From Candidatus Brachythrix odensensis (GTDB lineage Bacteria; Chloroflexota; Anaerolineae; J036; Brachytrichaceae), in the NCBI GenBank assembly GCA_016714465.1, contig JADKDT010000002.1, forward strand, positions 310,001 through 374,000: DNA of 64,000 nucleotides, read 5' to 3'. Of this stretch, positions 27,534 to 36,069 are shown piece after piece. Every line of letters begins with the position of its first letter. Position 1 is the first letter of the stretch. A program made the translations under genes and the position numbers. The notes beneath the pieces were generated by a model. It saw only the letters and a program-made list of their open reading frames with translations, had not been told where the DNA came from and did no database searches.

Positions 27534-28436
27534 ATGAAACGATTACTCGGTCGGATTGCCTTGATTGCGGGCGGATTGGTCGCCACCCTCGTTCTATTGC
27601 TCGTCGGAATGGTCGTCATCGATGGCTTATTGGGGCCAGGCCGGCTGGATGCCATCACGAATACCCGAATTGGCAATCCGCGCGGCCCGGAAGTCCGCGC
27701 CTTCGTAGCGCGACCCGCCGCGCCTGGCAAATACCCGGCGGTAATCATGCTCCACGAATTCTGGGGACTGACACCCGAGATGATCGGCAAAGCCCGCGCC
27801 CTGGCCGACGAAGGATACGTCGTCATCGCGCCGGATGTCTACCGCGGCAGCGCAACCGGATTGGTGCCGCGGGCCATCTTTCAGGTCATCAGCAATCCGC
27901 CCGCCCAGATTGATATTGACCTCGACGCCGTGTTCGCGTGGGCATCCAGCCAGCCCGATGTGCGGGCTGATCGGGTCGGAATCATGGGTTTTTGCGCCGG
28001 CGGCGCAAACTCATTGCGCTACAGCCTGGGGAATGGCAAACTCGCCGCCACCATCGTTCTATATGGGCAGGTCGTCACCGATCCGCAGCGGCTGAAATCG
28101 CTGTCGGGCTCTGTCCTTGGGATTTTTGGCGAAGCCGACACCTCAATCCCGCTCGAAGGGGTGCGCGCCTTTGAGCGCGGCCTCAGGACCGCCGGTGTCC
28201 CCTCGAAGGTCACGATTTATCCCGGCCAGCCGCACGCCTTTGTCGGCAGCATCGAGGAGATCCGCAAGGGCGGTCCCTCGGGCCAGGCCTGGGCGGAAAT
28301 TGTCGCGTTTTTCAAGGCGACCTTGAAGGCCGACACGCCGCCGGTGCGCAACACCACACCCAGCCAGATCGCCGACGCTTTCGATTGGGGTTACTGGCTT
28401 CAGGTGGCGTTGCTGCACGCGGGGCACACGCACTAA
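27534..28436 (+). CDS. Membrane-anchored dienelactone hydrolase family protein
   Basis: This 300-residue protein starts with a hydrophobic anchor or signal (residues 8-30), then an alpha/beta hydrolase of the dienelactone hydrolase family. MLHEFWGLTPEMI is the oxyanion region, GFCAGGAN carries the Cys nucleophile, GEADTSIP supplies the Asp, and YPGQPHAF the His. The start is set by ggagaaag 4 bases before the ATG at 27534. The family hydrolyses dienelactones or other esters; the natural substrate here is unknown. It is the only plus-strand gene inside the secretion block, and may be unrelated to it. Confidence 0.85.
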   Translation: MKRLLGRIALIAGGLVATLVLLLVGMVVIDGLLGPGRLDAITNTRIGNPRGPEVRAFVARPAAPGKYPAVIMLHEFWGLTPEMIGKARALADEGYVVIAPDVYRGSATGLVPRAIFQVISNPPAQIDIDLDAVFAWASSQPDVRADRVGIMGFCAGGANSLRYSLGNGKLAATIVLYGQVVTDPQRLKSLSGSVLGIFGEADTSIPLEGVRAFERGLRTAGVPSKVTIYPGQPHAFVGSIEEIRKGGPSGQAWAEIVAFFKATLKADTPPVRNTTPSQIADAFDWGYWLQVALLHAGHTH

Positions 28437-28441
28437 CAATA

Positions 28442-28513
28442 GGGCGAAATCACACTCCCCGCGCTTCGCGCGGGGAGTGTGATTTCGCCCCGCTATTTCG
28501 AAGCGGCTTCCAG
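28442..28513. terminator. Palindromic element after the dienelactone hydrolase gene
   Basis: Exact 23-base arms (28442-28464 and 28468-28490) around 'ttc' with the ccccgcgc tip; TTCCAG follows 18 bases after the right arm, as in the TTCTAG family. It lies between two convergent genes and overlaps the 3' end of the minus-strand hydrolase gene. Confidence 0.75.
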
Positions 28514-29752
28514 ACCCAGGCCCGCAAACAGCGCCTGATAGACGGTGCTGTTGTCGTGCCAGTATGAGTGATGCGGCCCGGCTGGTCCGGGGTCATAGGT
28601 GAGATCGACGACGGCGTTCGCCCCGGCATTTCGGGCATAGAGGTCAAACCCGGCGAACGCGCCAAACGTCCCGAGCCTGGTCGGCCCTGCGGCCAGCGCG
28701 ATCAGGGCTCCTGCCATTTCGGATCGTGCCTCGTCAGAGCGCAGCGCCGGCACGCCATAGGGATCATTGGCATGCCTGAGCATGACCACGGGCGCGACCC
28801 GACTGGCCGCGTCATAGTTCAACAACGGCGCGCCGAGCGTAACTACGCCCAGCACATCGAGCGCCGTCGGTTCGCCCCTCTCCCGTGCCACGCTCTCGCC
28901 CTCAAGTTGCGGCGCCAGATTGGCGGCGATCACACCGCCGCCACTGTGACCGAGAAGCACAATCCCCTGATCTGGCAGCAGGGGATGCCGGGCCAGGTCA
29001 TCGCGCACAAAGCGATCGATCCGCTGGGTTTGGGATGCCCCGCCTGAGGCGTATTCCTGGGCAACCTGCCCCACCCCAATCGCCGTATTCGTGGCGTCGA
29101 ACGCCGCGCCGGTGATCATATTGACGGTTTGGGCGAACGCGCCGCTCAGCCAATTGGCGGGTTGGAGTATGGGCTGCGCAAAATGGGTGCCCTCCAACTG
29201 GCTGCCGCGCAAATTCGTGTTGAAAACAGGCGCGGTAACGACGACCTCACTTGGAGCGCTGCCATTTCGGATCAAATATTCGCGCAGCTCCAGCATGCTA
29301 TCGCCGGGTTGCACCGTGCCTGATGGCCCATCGGCGCGCCGGCTGTTGATGCCGTTGACAATGTAGATGCGAGGTGGCGTCGCCGCAGACGCAAGACCAG
29401 CGATGCCTGTATATATGACATCAAAGGACTCATCCACCCCGGCGTGCGGTGGCGCGCGCAACGCGTCCGCGGCCTCTGCCTCGGCTTGCCGGGAAATGGC
29501 GAGGATGCGCAGGGTCGCCGCCCGCGCCTCAACCAGCGCTTCGCTCAGGCGCCGCAGCGCTGGCAGCACATTGGCGTGCAGCTCTTGAAAAAAGGCGCGC
29601 GCGCCGGGCCCGATCCAATCACCGGATTCCAGCCCGGAAACCGCCAGCGACAAAGATCGGACCGTTTCCTGCGTGGCACTGGCTTCGCGGCCAAACAGAA
29701 ACGCGATCTTTCGCAGGCTCTCGTAATCGGCTTTGATCTTCGGCGCGGGCAT
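28493..29752 (-). CDS. WXG100-domain alpha/beta hydrolase, candidate type VII effector
   Basis: Residues 1-95 are a helical WXG100-type domain with Trp46-Ile-Gly48 in SGDWIGPGARAFFQ. Residues from about 125 form an alpha/beta hydrolase with GHSGGG (Ser270 as nucleophile), Asp330 in HANDPYG, and a His cluster GPHHSYWHD near 394 as candidate base. This layout resembles WXG100 proteins fused to DUF1023-type hydrolases in Actinobacteria. The ATG at 29752 gives an N-terminus that aligns residue for residue with the second WXG100 protein; a longer frame exists but lies in repeat DNA. It is probably exported by the seven-P-loop ATPase and acts as an esterase or lipase outside the cell or in a target cell. 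Confidence 0.8.
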   Translation of the reverse strand: MPAPKIKADYESLRKIAFLFGREASATQETVRSLSLAVSGLESGDWIGPGARAFFQELHANVLPALRRLSEALVEARAATLRILAISRQAEAEAADALRAPPHAGVDESFDVIYTGIAGLASAATPPRIYIVNGINSRRADGPSGTVQPGDSMLELREYLIRNGSAPSEVVVTAPVFNTNLRGSQLEGTHFAQPILQPANWLSGAFAQTVNMITGAAFDATNTAIGVGQVAQEYASGGASQTQRIDRFVRDDLARHPLLPDQGIVLLGHSGGGVIAANLAPQLEGESVARERGEPTALDVLGVVTLGAPLLNYDAASRVAPVVMLRHANDPYGVPALRSDEARSEMAGALIALAAGPTRLGTFGAFAGFDLYARNAGANAVVDLTYDPGPAGPHHSYWHDNSTVYQALFAGLGLEAASK

Positions 29753-29776
29753 GTTGACACTCACCGGGTCGTTTAT

Positions 29777-29848
29777 CCGGCGATAACACAATCCCCGCGC
29801 AAAGCGCGGGGATTGTGTTATCGCCGGACGTTATCGGATGATTTCTAG
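29777..29848. terminator. Palindromic element between the EspG-like and WXG100-hydrolase genes
   Basis: Exact 24-base arms (29777-29800 and 29804-29827) around 'aaa'; TTCTAG at 29843-29848 supplies the TAG stop of the EspG-like gene. It should terminate that transcript. Confidence 0.75.
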
Positions 29849-30651
29849 GCGGCTTTGGCGGCCTGAGTGAGATATCGAATGAAGTCCTCAACCATCGACG
29901 TCAGCGTCTCCGGCCCGATCGTCTGAACCCGCACGGCCGTCGACTCAGCGTCAACCCGATTCATCATCCAGGCGCGGCCTTCCTTACCGAAGATAGAGGC
30001 CCGCCGCCCATCCTCGACCTGTCCGTTGATCAAATGCGTTACGACAAACTGACCATTGGTGTCGGGCGCCTGCAGCGCTTTGATCATGGCATCGCCATTC
30101 GACCCATTCACCCCAAACGACTTGAGCGTTGCGGCGGCCTGCTCGCCTTTGCCCTCGGCCACCAGGCCTTTGACCGCGCCGATGATCGGACCTCCGATGG
30201 TGAACTCAACACTTGTGGGCTGGCTGGCCGGATCAATGGCCAGCATCTCGGCGATCCGCTTGGCCAGGGCCGGGCGATCGGCAATCACCCCCAGGTTGAA
30301 GGTGCCATCGGGCGCAGCGGCCAGTTCGACCACTGCCGGGCCGGCGAGATAGTGCAAGACGAGCTGGCGTTCATTGCCCTTCCGCTCGCGAATCGTGAAG
30401 ATGACGAACTCGGGTTCGGCGGCGACCGCCACGAGATATAGCAGCGCGTCATCCATGCGCAGGCTGCCATTCGGTCCGGGCTTCAGCCAACTGTGCTCCT
30501 TCAGGCGTTTAAGTCCCGCCGCAAACGTGGCGTCCTTGTCGGCCTGCGACTGGGGAAAGAGCCTCGGATCCTCAACGCCTACAAGTCCGCGCGCGCGGAC
30601 AGTGGCCAAGAGATAGGCCAATTCGGCCGCTTCGAGCTTAGCGCCATCCAT
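29845..30651 (-). CDS. Possible EspG-like secretion chaperone
   Basis: This 268-residue soluble protein has no signal or membrane segment. The pattern 'helix, RARGLV, D, then LLYLVAVAAEPEFVIFTIRE, LHYLAGPAVVELAAAPDG' followed by a second similar half (FVVTHLINGQVEDGRR and a C-terminal helix) resembles EspG-type ESX chaperones, which bind WXG100-superfamily substrates in the cytosol. The similarity is weak and by pattern only. The context supports it: it lies between the two WXG100-domain genes. The start has ggagg 4 bases upstream. If not a chaperone, it could be an immunity or regulatory protein. Confidence 0.5.
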   Translation of the reverse strand: MDGAKLEAAELAYLLATVRARGLVGVEDPRLFPQSQADKDATFAAGLKRLKEHSWLKPGPNGSLRMDDALLYLVAVAAEPEFVIFTIRERKGNERQLVLHYLAGPAVVELAAAPDGTFNLGVIADRPALAKRIAEMLAIDPASQPTSVEFTIGGPIIGAVKGLVAEGKGEQAAATLKSFGVNGSNGDAMIKALQAPDTNGQFVVTHLINGQVEDGRRASIFGKEGRAWMMNRVDAESTAVRVQTIGPETLTSMVEDFIRYLTQAAKAA

Positions 30652-30725
30652 GATTCCTCCCGATGTCTACAACCAACGCCAAACACCCGCCGCGGACTGC
30701 GCGCCGGCTGCCGTAACGTCCAGAA

Positions 30726-31934
30726 TTAGAACACGCTCTTGAGCGTGTCCAGGGCGCGGCTGCCAAGATCGACACCCCCCACAACGCCGCGCATCAGGTA
30801 TTCGCTGAATGTGCTGCCGGGGTTCGTGCCGCCCATGGTATTGCGCCAGTATGCGATTCCCTCGCGCTGGCCCGATAGCGGGCTTGTCGTGTCCCGCCCT
30901 TCCCGGCCAAGATAGTCATATCCAGGGCCGGTATCGTGGAAGTTCTTGAGATAGCCGGCCGCATCGTGCACCACCCCGTGATACCCCACCGGCGACTCGC
31001 CCGCATCAAATGCCGCGTTGCCCGGGCCCACAAGACCGCCGGTCGGACTCAGCATCGCGCCAAAGACCGGATCAATCCCAAACGCGTCGCCAACCACCTG
31101 GCCAAAGCGCAACTGGCTGGTCGAGCCCGCGAAGTTCGGGTGAGCGAAGTTGAGCTGCTCAGGCGGTTCGATCCCCTTTGACCTTGCGGTATCAATCGCC
31201 TGCTGGCGCACTTGCTGGAACTTGTCGTAGTCCGCCCGAATACTCTCGATCGACTTGCCGCGCGCATCGGCGATATCGCGCAAGGCCGAATCGAGTTTTG
31301 CGCCGCTTGGATTCGTGGCCAGCGTCTCCATCGCGTTGTTGAGCTTCGAGCTGTCCGCGCCGTCATACTTCGAACCAATCAGACCCTTCATGTAGTCATC
31401 TTTGAAGAGCTCGCTTGGATTTCGGTTTGTGAGCGGATTGCTGTCGCCACCCACATTCGCCGCCTCAGGCGCGCCCGCGCCTCCGCGCGCGGCCCCGCCG
31501 CCGCCGCTGCCGGAGTTGTCAGCGCCGCCACCCCCGCCGCCGCCGCCGGTCTCACCGGCTTCAGTGTCACCATCACCGCCACTCGGAGCGCCGCCGCCCG
31601 AGGGCGCGCCACCGCCACCACCACCGCCCTGCTGCTTCTTCAATTGGGCCGCCGCTTCGTCCTCGGCCCGCTTGAAAAGTTCGGCCAGTTGGCGGCAGCA
31701 CTGGGCCGCCTGTTCAAGCGCGGCAATCAACCGGCGCAAGGCCGGGATGATCATGCCATTCATCTCGGCATAGAACGCGCTCGCGCCCGGCCCGATCCAG
31801 TCTCCGCCTTGCAGCGTATCCATTGCCTGCCGGAGTGACTGGAGCATGGCGGCGCAACTCTGCGCCTCCTGGTTCCACTTTCCGGCCAGTTTCATGAGTT
31901 CGTCGTAGTCGGCTCGAATGCGATTAGCTGGCAT
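30726..31934 (-). CDS. WXG100 protein with Gly-rich linker and unknown C-terminal domain
   Basis: Residues 1-100 are a WXG100-type helical hairpin with Trp46-Ile-Gly48 in GGDWIGPGASAFYAEM, at the same positions as in the hydrolase-fused protein. Residues 102-165 are a Gly/Ser/Ala-rich low-complexity linker. Residues 166-402 form an unrecognised domain with HGVVHDAAGYLKNFHD around 319-334, which is where catalytic His/Asp residues might sit. The start at 31934 has a gggaggg ribosome site; 25 extra in-frame codons upstream are not needed. This architecture (secretion domain, linker, variable C-terminus) is typical of polymorphic type VII effectors. No immunity gene is obvious. Confidence 0.75.
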   Translation of the reverse strand: MPANRIRADYDELMKLAGKWNQEAQSCAAMLQSLRQAMDTLQGGDWIGPGASAFYAEMNGMIIPALRRLIAALEQAAQCCRQLAELFKRAEDEAAAQLKKQQGGGGGGGAPSGGGAPSGGDGDTEAGETGGGGGGGGADNSGSGGGGAARGGAGAPEAANVGGDSNPLTNRNPSELFKDDYMKGLIGSKYDGADSSKLNNAMETLATNPSGAKLDSALRDIADARGKSIESIRADYDKFQQVRQQAIDTARSKGIEPPEQLNFAHPNFAGSTSQLRFGQVVGDAFGIDPVFGAMLSPTGGLVGPGNAAFDAGESPVGYHGVVHDAAGYLKNFHDTGPGYDYLGREGRDTTSPLSGQREGIAYWRNTMGGTNPGSTFSEYLMRGVVGGVDLGSRALDTLKSVF

Positions 31935-32111
31935 AGCGATTGTGTTCCCTCCCCGTCGCGCGCGGACCGGCGCTGATGGTTTCCGCTTCTCGACAGGCCA
32001 AATGCGCAAAGATGCGCTGTTGTGCTCCTGCCACTATAGCCCTGCCGCCTTCCCGGCGAAACAGGGCGCTCCGGGAAAAGGTTCCCGAAGACGTCGGGAA
32101 AACCGAGGCAC

Positions 32112-34316
32112 TCACGATAGCGCCCTAAATTCGACTTTGACCGTCGGGCCCAGGGCCAGCGTCGCGCCATTGGGAAGCGGCACGCGCTGATTGGGAGGAA
32201 TGCGCTGTCCATTGACAGATGTGCCATTCCGGCTGAGATCGGTGACGTGCCAGCCTCCCCCGTCATGAGCAATCATCAGGTGCCGGCTCGAGACACCCGA
32301 GGTCCCGTCGACTGGCAAGACGCCGTTGTTGTCGGCGGCCCGCCCAACTGTGTAGCTGGCCTGTGAGATTCGGCCCTCCCAGGGCGGTGAAGCCGGATAC
32401 CGCAGCGTTAGGATCGCGCTTGGCTGGCCGCCGGCATGCCCCTGCTGAGCCATGGGCGGGGCGGATGGCATCGCCGGGGGAGCCGCAGAATAAGCCGATT
32501 GCGGTGGGGGGTAGCCGGCTGGCGGCGGTGGCGAAAACTGGGGGACCGCAGCCACTTGGGGCTCGGCCGACACCGGCGTCGATCGGCGCGGGTTGACCGG
32601 CAACGCAGCCTCCACCACCTTGTCCGCGCGATTGCTGCGGTTGCGGGCCATCAGATTCACCGTGACGAGGACCACTACGGGCAGCAGCACCGCCGCAACC
32701 AGAGCAATCAGCAGCACAGGGTTGTCGCGAATCTGGCGCATGAAGACGTCCATCCCGGAGGGCGGCGAGAAGACGACAGGCGCGGAGCGGGCCGCTTCCC
32801 CGCCAAGGGCCTGGTCGGATGCGAATGCCCTGACCCGCACAACGTACGTTCCCGGTGCAAGGTCCTTGGTCGGGATCAGCAGCGGGCTGCCGGCCTGCAA
32901 GAAGACTTCGCTCGCCACGACCACCGCGTTGTTCGCGCTTGTGTTTTCGAGATAGAGCTGATAGCGCGTGACGGCCTGGGGATTGCTGGCCCGGACGGTG
33001 ACCGAGAAGTTGTTGGCCGCCGACCCTGTCCCGATGAACGTCGGCGCTTCAACCCGCTCGATCGCGAGCAGGAATTCCGGCGGTTTGAAGGCAAACTCGC
33101 GCTGGTCGGTCGAGATCGGCCGATTCTGGTCATCAAATGCGATGACGGTCAGGATGTACTCCAGCCCGTTCTCGAGTTTGGCCGGCTTGATCGTGTTCGA
33201 CGGCGCGAAGTCGGTCAGCGATTCACGGTAGACCTCGGCCGCTGTGCGCTTGTTCGTCACCCGGGTCTCGACCCGTTTGATCTTGTCCTTGGTTGTGATA
33301 TCAAGGTTGAAGACCAGACCGGCGCTCAGCGTTTGCACCTCGCCCTTCAGGGCGATCTTGGGCGGCGGAAAATAGTCGCGGTCGACCTCAAACGAGAGGG
33401 TGCGCGAGACAAGTGAACCATCCTTGAGGGTGAGATTCATCTCGGCGGTCTGAGCGCCCTTGGCCGGAAAGAAGGCGTACGCCGTTTCCCATTGATTCGC
33501 CAGCAGCGACATCTGATTGCCGATGGTGATAATCGCCTCGCCGGCATTTGTCATCAGGGCCAGTCCGCCGGTGGGCTCGGTGAAGCGCTCGAGCGCGGCT
33601 TTGCTGATGGTGTATCCATCCAGTCCAACCGCATAGATCTGGACCTTGTTCTGGCGGGCCAAATCAACGACACTTTGCGCCGAGGGAGTTTCGCAGGTGT
33701 CCTGACTCGCCGTGAGGACAAAGACCGCTCGCCGGGTTGGCAGGTCCTTTACCCGCCTGACCGCCTCAAACAAGCCCTGATTCAAACAGGACTTGCCCGA
33801 GGCCTTGGCGAAGATACCAGTTGTGAGCTTCTTCTTGAGCTCCTCCCGATCCTTGCCCAGATCCTGCACGATGCGCGGCGAATCATCGAATGTAATGAGT
33901 GACATGAAGGCGCTGTCGCCCGCCCGATCGACCTGCTTGCTCAAAGCATCGGTCGCTTTCTTGAAATCCGCTGCGCCATTGCCAACCGCCAGGGTCTGGC
34001 TCGTATCAACCAAGAGCGAGACCGACCAGTCACCGGTAAGTTTGCCCGCCGAGCCGGGAAACACCTGATTGACAAACTTGAGCGAGGTCTTCTCGACATC
34101 CTGATTGACGATCGCGCCGTTCGGCTCGAGCATCGAGAACTGGGCGCGCAAGCGGAACTCGGGGAAGAGCGCTTCCGGCGCCTGGACGGAGCTGCCGCTC
34201 ACGTCGTGCAGACGCACGACCTTCGACGCGCTCGATTGCGCCTCGACCGCCAGCGGTCCGGCGACCGCAAGCGCCAGCGCCACAGTCATCGTTAGGGTTC
34301 TTCCAGGTTGTCGCAT
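32112..34316 (-). CDS. VWA/transmembrane/FHA protein 2
   Basis: This 734-residue protein has a signal peptide (about residues 8-26), a VWA domain in which the metal motif reads DTSQT (near-canonical DxSxS/T) and AVFVLTASQDTCE matches the later VWA strand, Ig-like segments, one transmembrane helix at about 532-557, a Pro-rich cytoplasmic linker, and a C-terminal FHA domain at about 633-734 with YTVGRAADN, VSSRHLMIA and SRNGTSVNG. Of the three paralogues it keeps the best metal site. It is the most upstream gene of the WXG100 group and lies 40 bases after the kinase upstream of it. Confidence 0.85.
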   Translation of the reverse strand: MRQPGRTLTMTVALALAVAGPLAVEAQSSASKVVRLHDVSGSSVQAPEALFPEFRLRAQFSMLEPNGAIVNQDVEKTSLKFVNQVFPGSAGKLTGDWSVSLLVDTSQTLAVGNGAADFKKATDALSKQVDRAGDSAFMSLITFDDSPRIVQDLGKDREELKKKLTTGIFAKASGKSCLNQGLFEAVRRVKDLPTRRAVFVLTASQDTCETPSAQSVVDLARQNKVQIYAVGLDGYTISKAALERFTEPTGGLALMTNAGEAIITIGNQMSLLANQWETAYAFFPAKGAQTAEMNLTLKDGSLVSRTLSFEVDRDYFPPPKIALKGEVQTLSAGLVFNLDITTKDKIKRVETRVTNKRTAAEVYRESLTDFAPSNTIKPAKLENGLEYILTVIAFDDQNRPISTDQREFAFKPPEFLLAIERVEAPTFIGTGSAANNFSVTVRASNPQAVTRYQLYLENTSANNAVVVASEVFLQAGSPLLIPTKDLAPGTYVVRVRAFASDQALGGEAARSAPVVFSPPSGMDVFMRQIRDNPVLLIALVAAVLLPVVVLVTVNLMARNRSNRADKVVEAALPVNPRRSTPVSAEPQVAAVPQFSPPPPAGYPPPQSAYSAAPPAMPSAPPMAQQGHAGGQPSAILTLRYPASPPWEGRISQASYTVGRAADNNGVLPVDGTSGVSSRHLMIAHDGGGWHVTDLSRNGTSVNGQRIPPNQRVPLPNGATLALGPTVKVEFRALS

Positions 34317-34356
34317 GTAAGCTCCAGATCAAAAGTTGCAGTGAGTGTGCCTCGCG

Positions 34357-36054
34357 TCAACGGCAAGCAACCGGCTCCTCGCCGTTGTAACACAACGCGG
34401 CGTCGTTGCCGCCTGGCCCGTCCACGATCAGTCTGGTGATCGATTTCGTTTGGAGATAAGCCAGAATGACGTAATCGCGCGCCTGGCCGCCGGGGATCGC
34501 CGGCACGAACGTGGGGCCGATTCCGTCCAGACAGGCTGTCACGGATTGACCGTTCACATCGACGAATCGCGCAGTCAGGCCCTCCAGGGCGGCGGCGCCC
34601 GGATTCGTGAGTCGGACGATGATCTTGAACCGAAACCCCCGGCCGCGATCGTTCCGGATGTCGTCGCAGCGCGTTGCAGATGGTGGCCTGCCCCATTCCT
34701 CGTACCCGCCGCGCCCCAGCGCATCCAGCCTGGGCGCCTGGCTGACGGGTGCCAATGTGGCGCCGGGTGTCGCCGACGATGCGGCGGTCGGGCCCGGTGT
34801 CGGACGCGCCGTACTGATGATATTGGGCACAAGCGTGGAAGTCGCCGCAGGCAGATACGGATCGAGCGTCGACGTCGCCACAACCACCGGCACGCTGCCT
34901 GCCGTATTTGCAGGCGCAACGGTCCGACCCGGTATGGGCGACAGCGAAGCTGTCACCGCAGCCGATTGCGTTACGCGAGGAGTTTCTTGGCTGACAACGG
35001 TTGGGGGCGCGGCGACGCCCTCGGGTGGGCGCAGGCCGCTCAGCAGCGCCAGCGCAATGGCGCCAAAGGCAACAAGCCCGCCCAGCGCAATTACCGGCGC
35101 TACCCAACCGGGGCGGCGCGCGGGCGCCAGTCCGGGCTTGGCGCCAGGCGATATGGCGGCCGTCGTCGCAGAACGGGTCAAGGCCTCAAAATACGCGTTC
35201 GCAAAATCCCCGGCATTGGCGTAGCGCTGATCAGGTTTCTTGTTGAGCGCGCGCATCACCGCGGCCGCGATCGGACGGGGCACATCCGGCGCAACCAGAC
35301 TGATATCAGCGGGCAACTCGTTGATGTGTTTGTACATCACCGCAACTTCTATCTGCGCGACAAAGGGCGGTCGACCGGTCAGGGCTTCATATGCGGTGAC
35401 GCCCAGGGAATAGACATCGCTTGCCGGTCCCATCGCGCCGAGCCGGACATCCGCCTGCTCCGGCGCCATGTAGGTCGCCGAGCCCGGTCGATTCGTCGTC
35501 GTCATCGTCATGTTGCCAGTCACGGCTGACTTGGCGATGCCAAAATCGGCAAGATACGCGCGGCGGTCGGCCGCGCGCAACAGAATGTTTCCCGGCTTGA
35601 TGTCTCGATGAATGATGCCGCGCTGATGGACGGCATCCAGCGCAGCCCCGATATCGCGCAAGACCGGATATAAATCGCGCGGCGATATGCGCACGGGATT
35701 GCCGTGCGGGTCGCGCATCATCTGCTGCAGCGAGCGGCCTTCGATGAACTCCGTCGCGAAGTAGGGCACGCTGCGGCCGTCGCTGAACTCCCCAGCCCGG
35801 TCCGCCGGGCATTCGCCGCCCGGATCAATGATCCGGACAATGTTGGGGTGAAGCGGTTGCTGGCGTGGTTCCAGGAGAAATCGGCGGCGCTGTTCCGCGC
35901 TGCCCAACAGGTCCTTATTGAGAACCTTGAGGCAAACCGTTCGGCCCTGCGGGTCGAGCGCGCGAAACACCGTGCTCTGCCCTCCCTGGCCGATTCGATC
36001 AATCAGCGTATACGGTCCGAATCGCTCTTGCAGCATCATGTTCGATTGTGCCAC
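34357..36054 (-). CDS. Receptor-like Ser/Thr protein kinase
   Basis: This 565-residue kinase has a full catalytic set: GQGGQSTVFRA loop, CLKVLN lysine, HRDIKPGNILL, DFGIAK, and APEQ. One transmembrane helix follows (about residues 325-345), then a Thr/Pro/Ala-rich linker and an extracytoplasmic domain of about 130 residues with no recognised family but several Cys residues. The start may be the GTG at 36054 or the ATG at 36039. It probably phosphorylates Thr residues recognised by the FHA proteins in the locus. Confidence 0.9.
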   Translation of the reverse strand: MAQSNMMLQERFGPYTLIDRIGQGGQSTVFRALDPQGRTVCLKVLNKDLLGSAEQRRRFLLEPRQQPLHPNIVRIIDPGGECPADRAGEFSDGRSVPYFATEFIEGRSLQQMMRDPHGNPVRISPRDLYPVLRDIGAALDAVHQRGIIHRDIKPGNILLRAADRRAYLADFGIAKSAVTGNMTMTTTNRPGSATYMAPEQADVRLGAMGPASDVYSLGVTAYEALTGRPPFVAQIEVAVMYKHINELPADISLVAPDVPRPIAAAVMRALNKKPDQRYANAGDFANAYFEALTRSATTAAISPGAKPGLAPARRPGWVAPVIALGGLVAFGAIALALLSGLRPPEGVAAPPTVVSQETPRVTQSAAVTASLSPIPGRTVAPANTAGSVPVVVATSTLDPYLPAATSTLVPNIISTARPTPGPTAASSATPGATLAPVSQAPRLDALGRGGYEEWGRPPSATRCDDIRNDRGRGFRFKIIVRLTNPGAAALEGLTARFVDVNGQSVTACLDGIGPTFVPAIPGGQARDYVILAYLQTKSITRLIVDGPGGNDAALCYNGEEPVACR

Positions 36055-36069
36055 ACCCTATGCTCAGCG

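Noticed and set aside
30726..31934. Phospholipase A2-like domain suggested by HDxxGY
   Set aside because: The Cys residues and calcium loop expected of that family are absent, so only 'unknown domain' is claimed.
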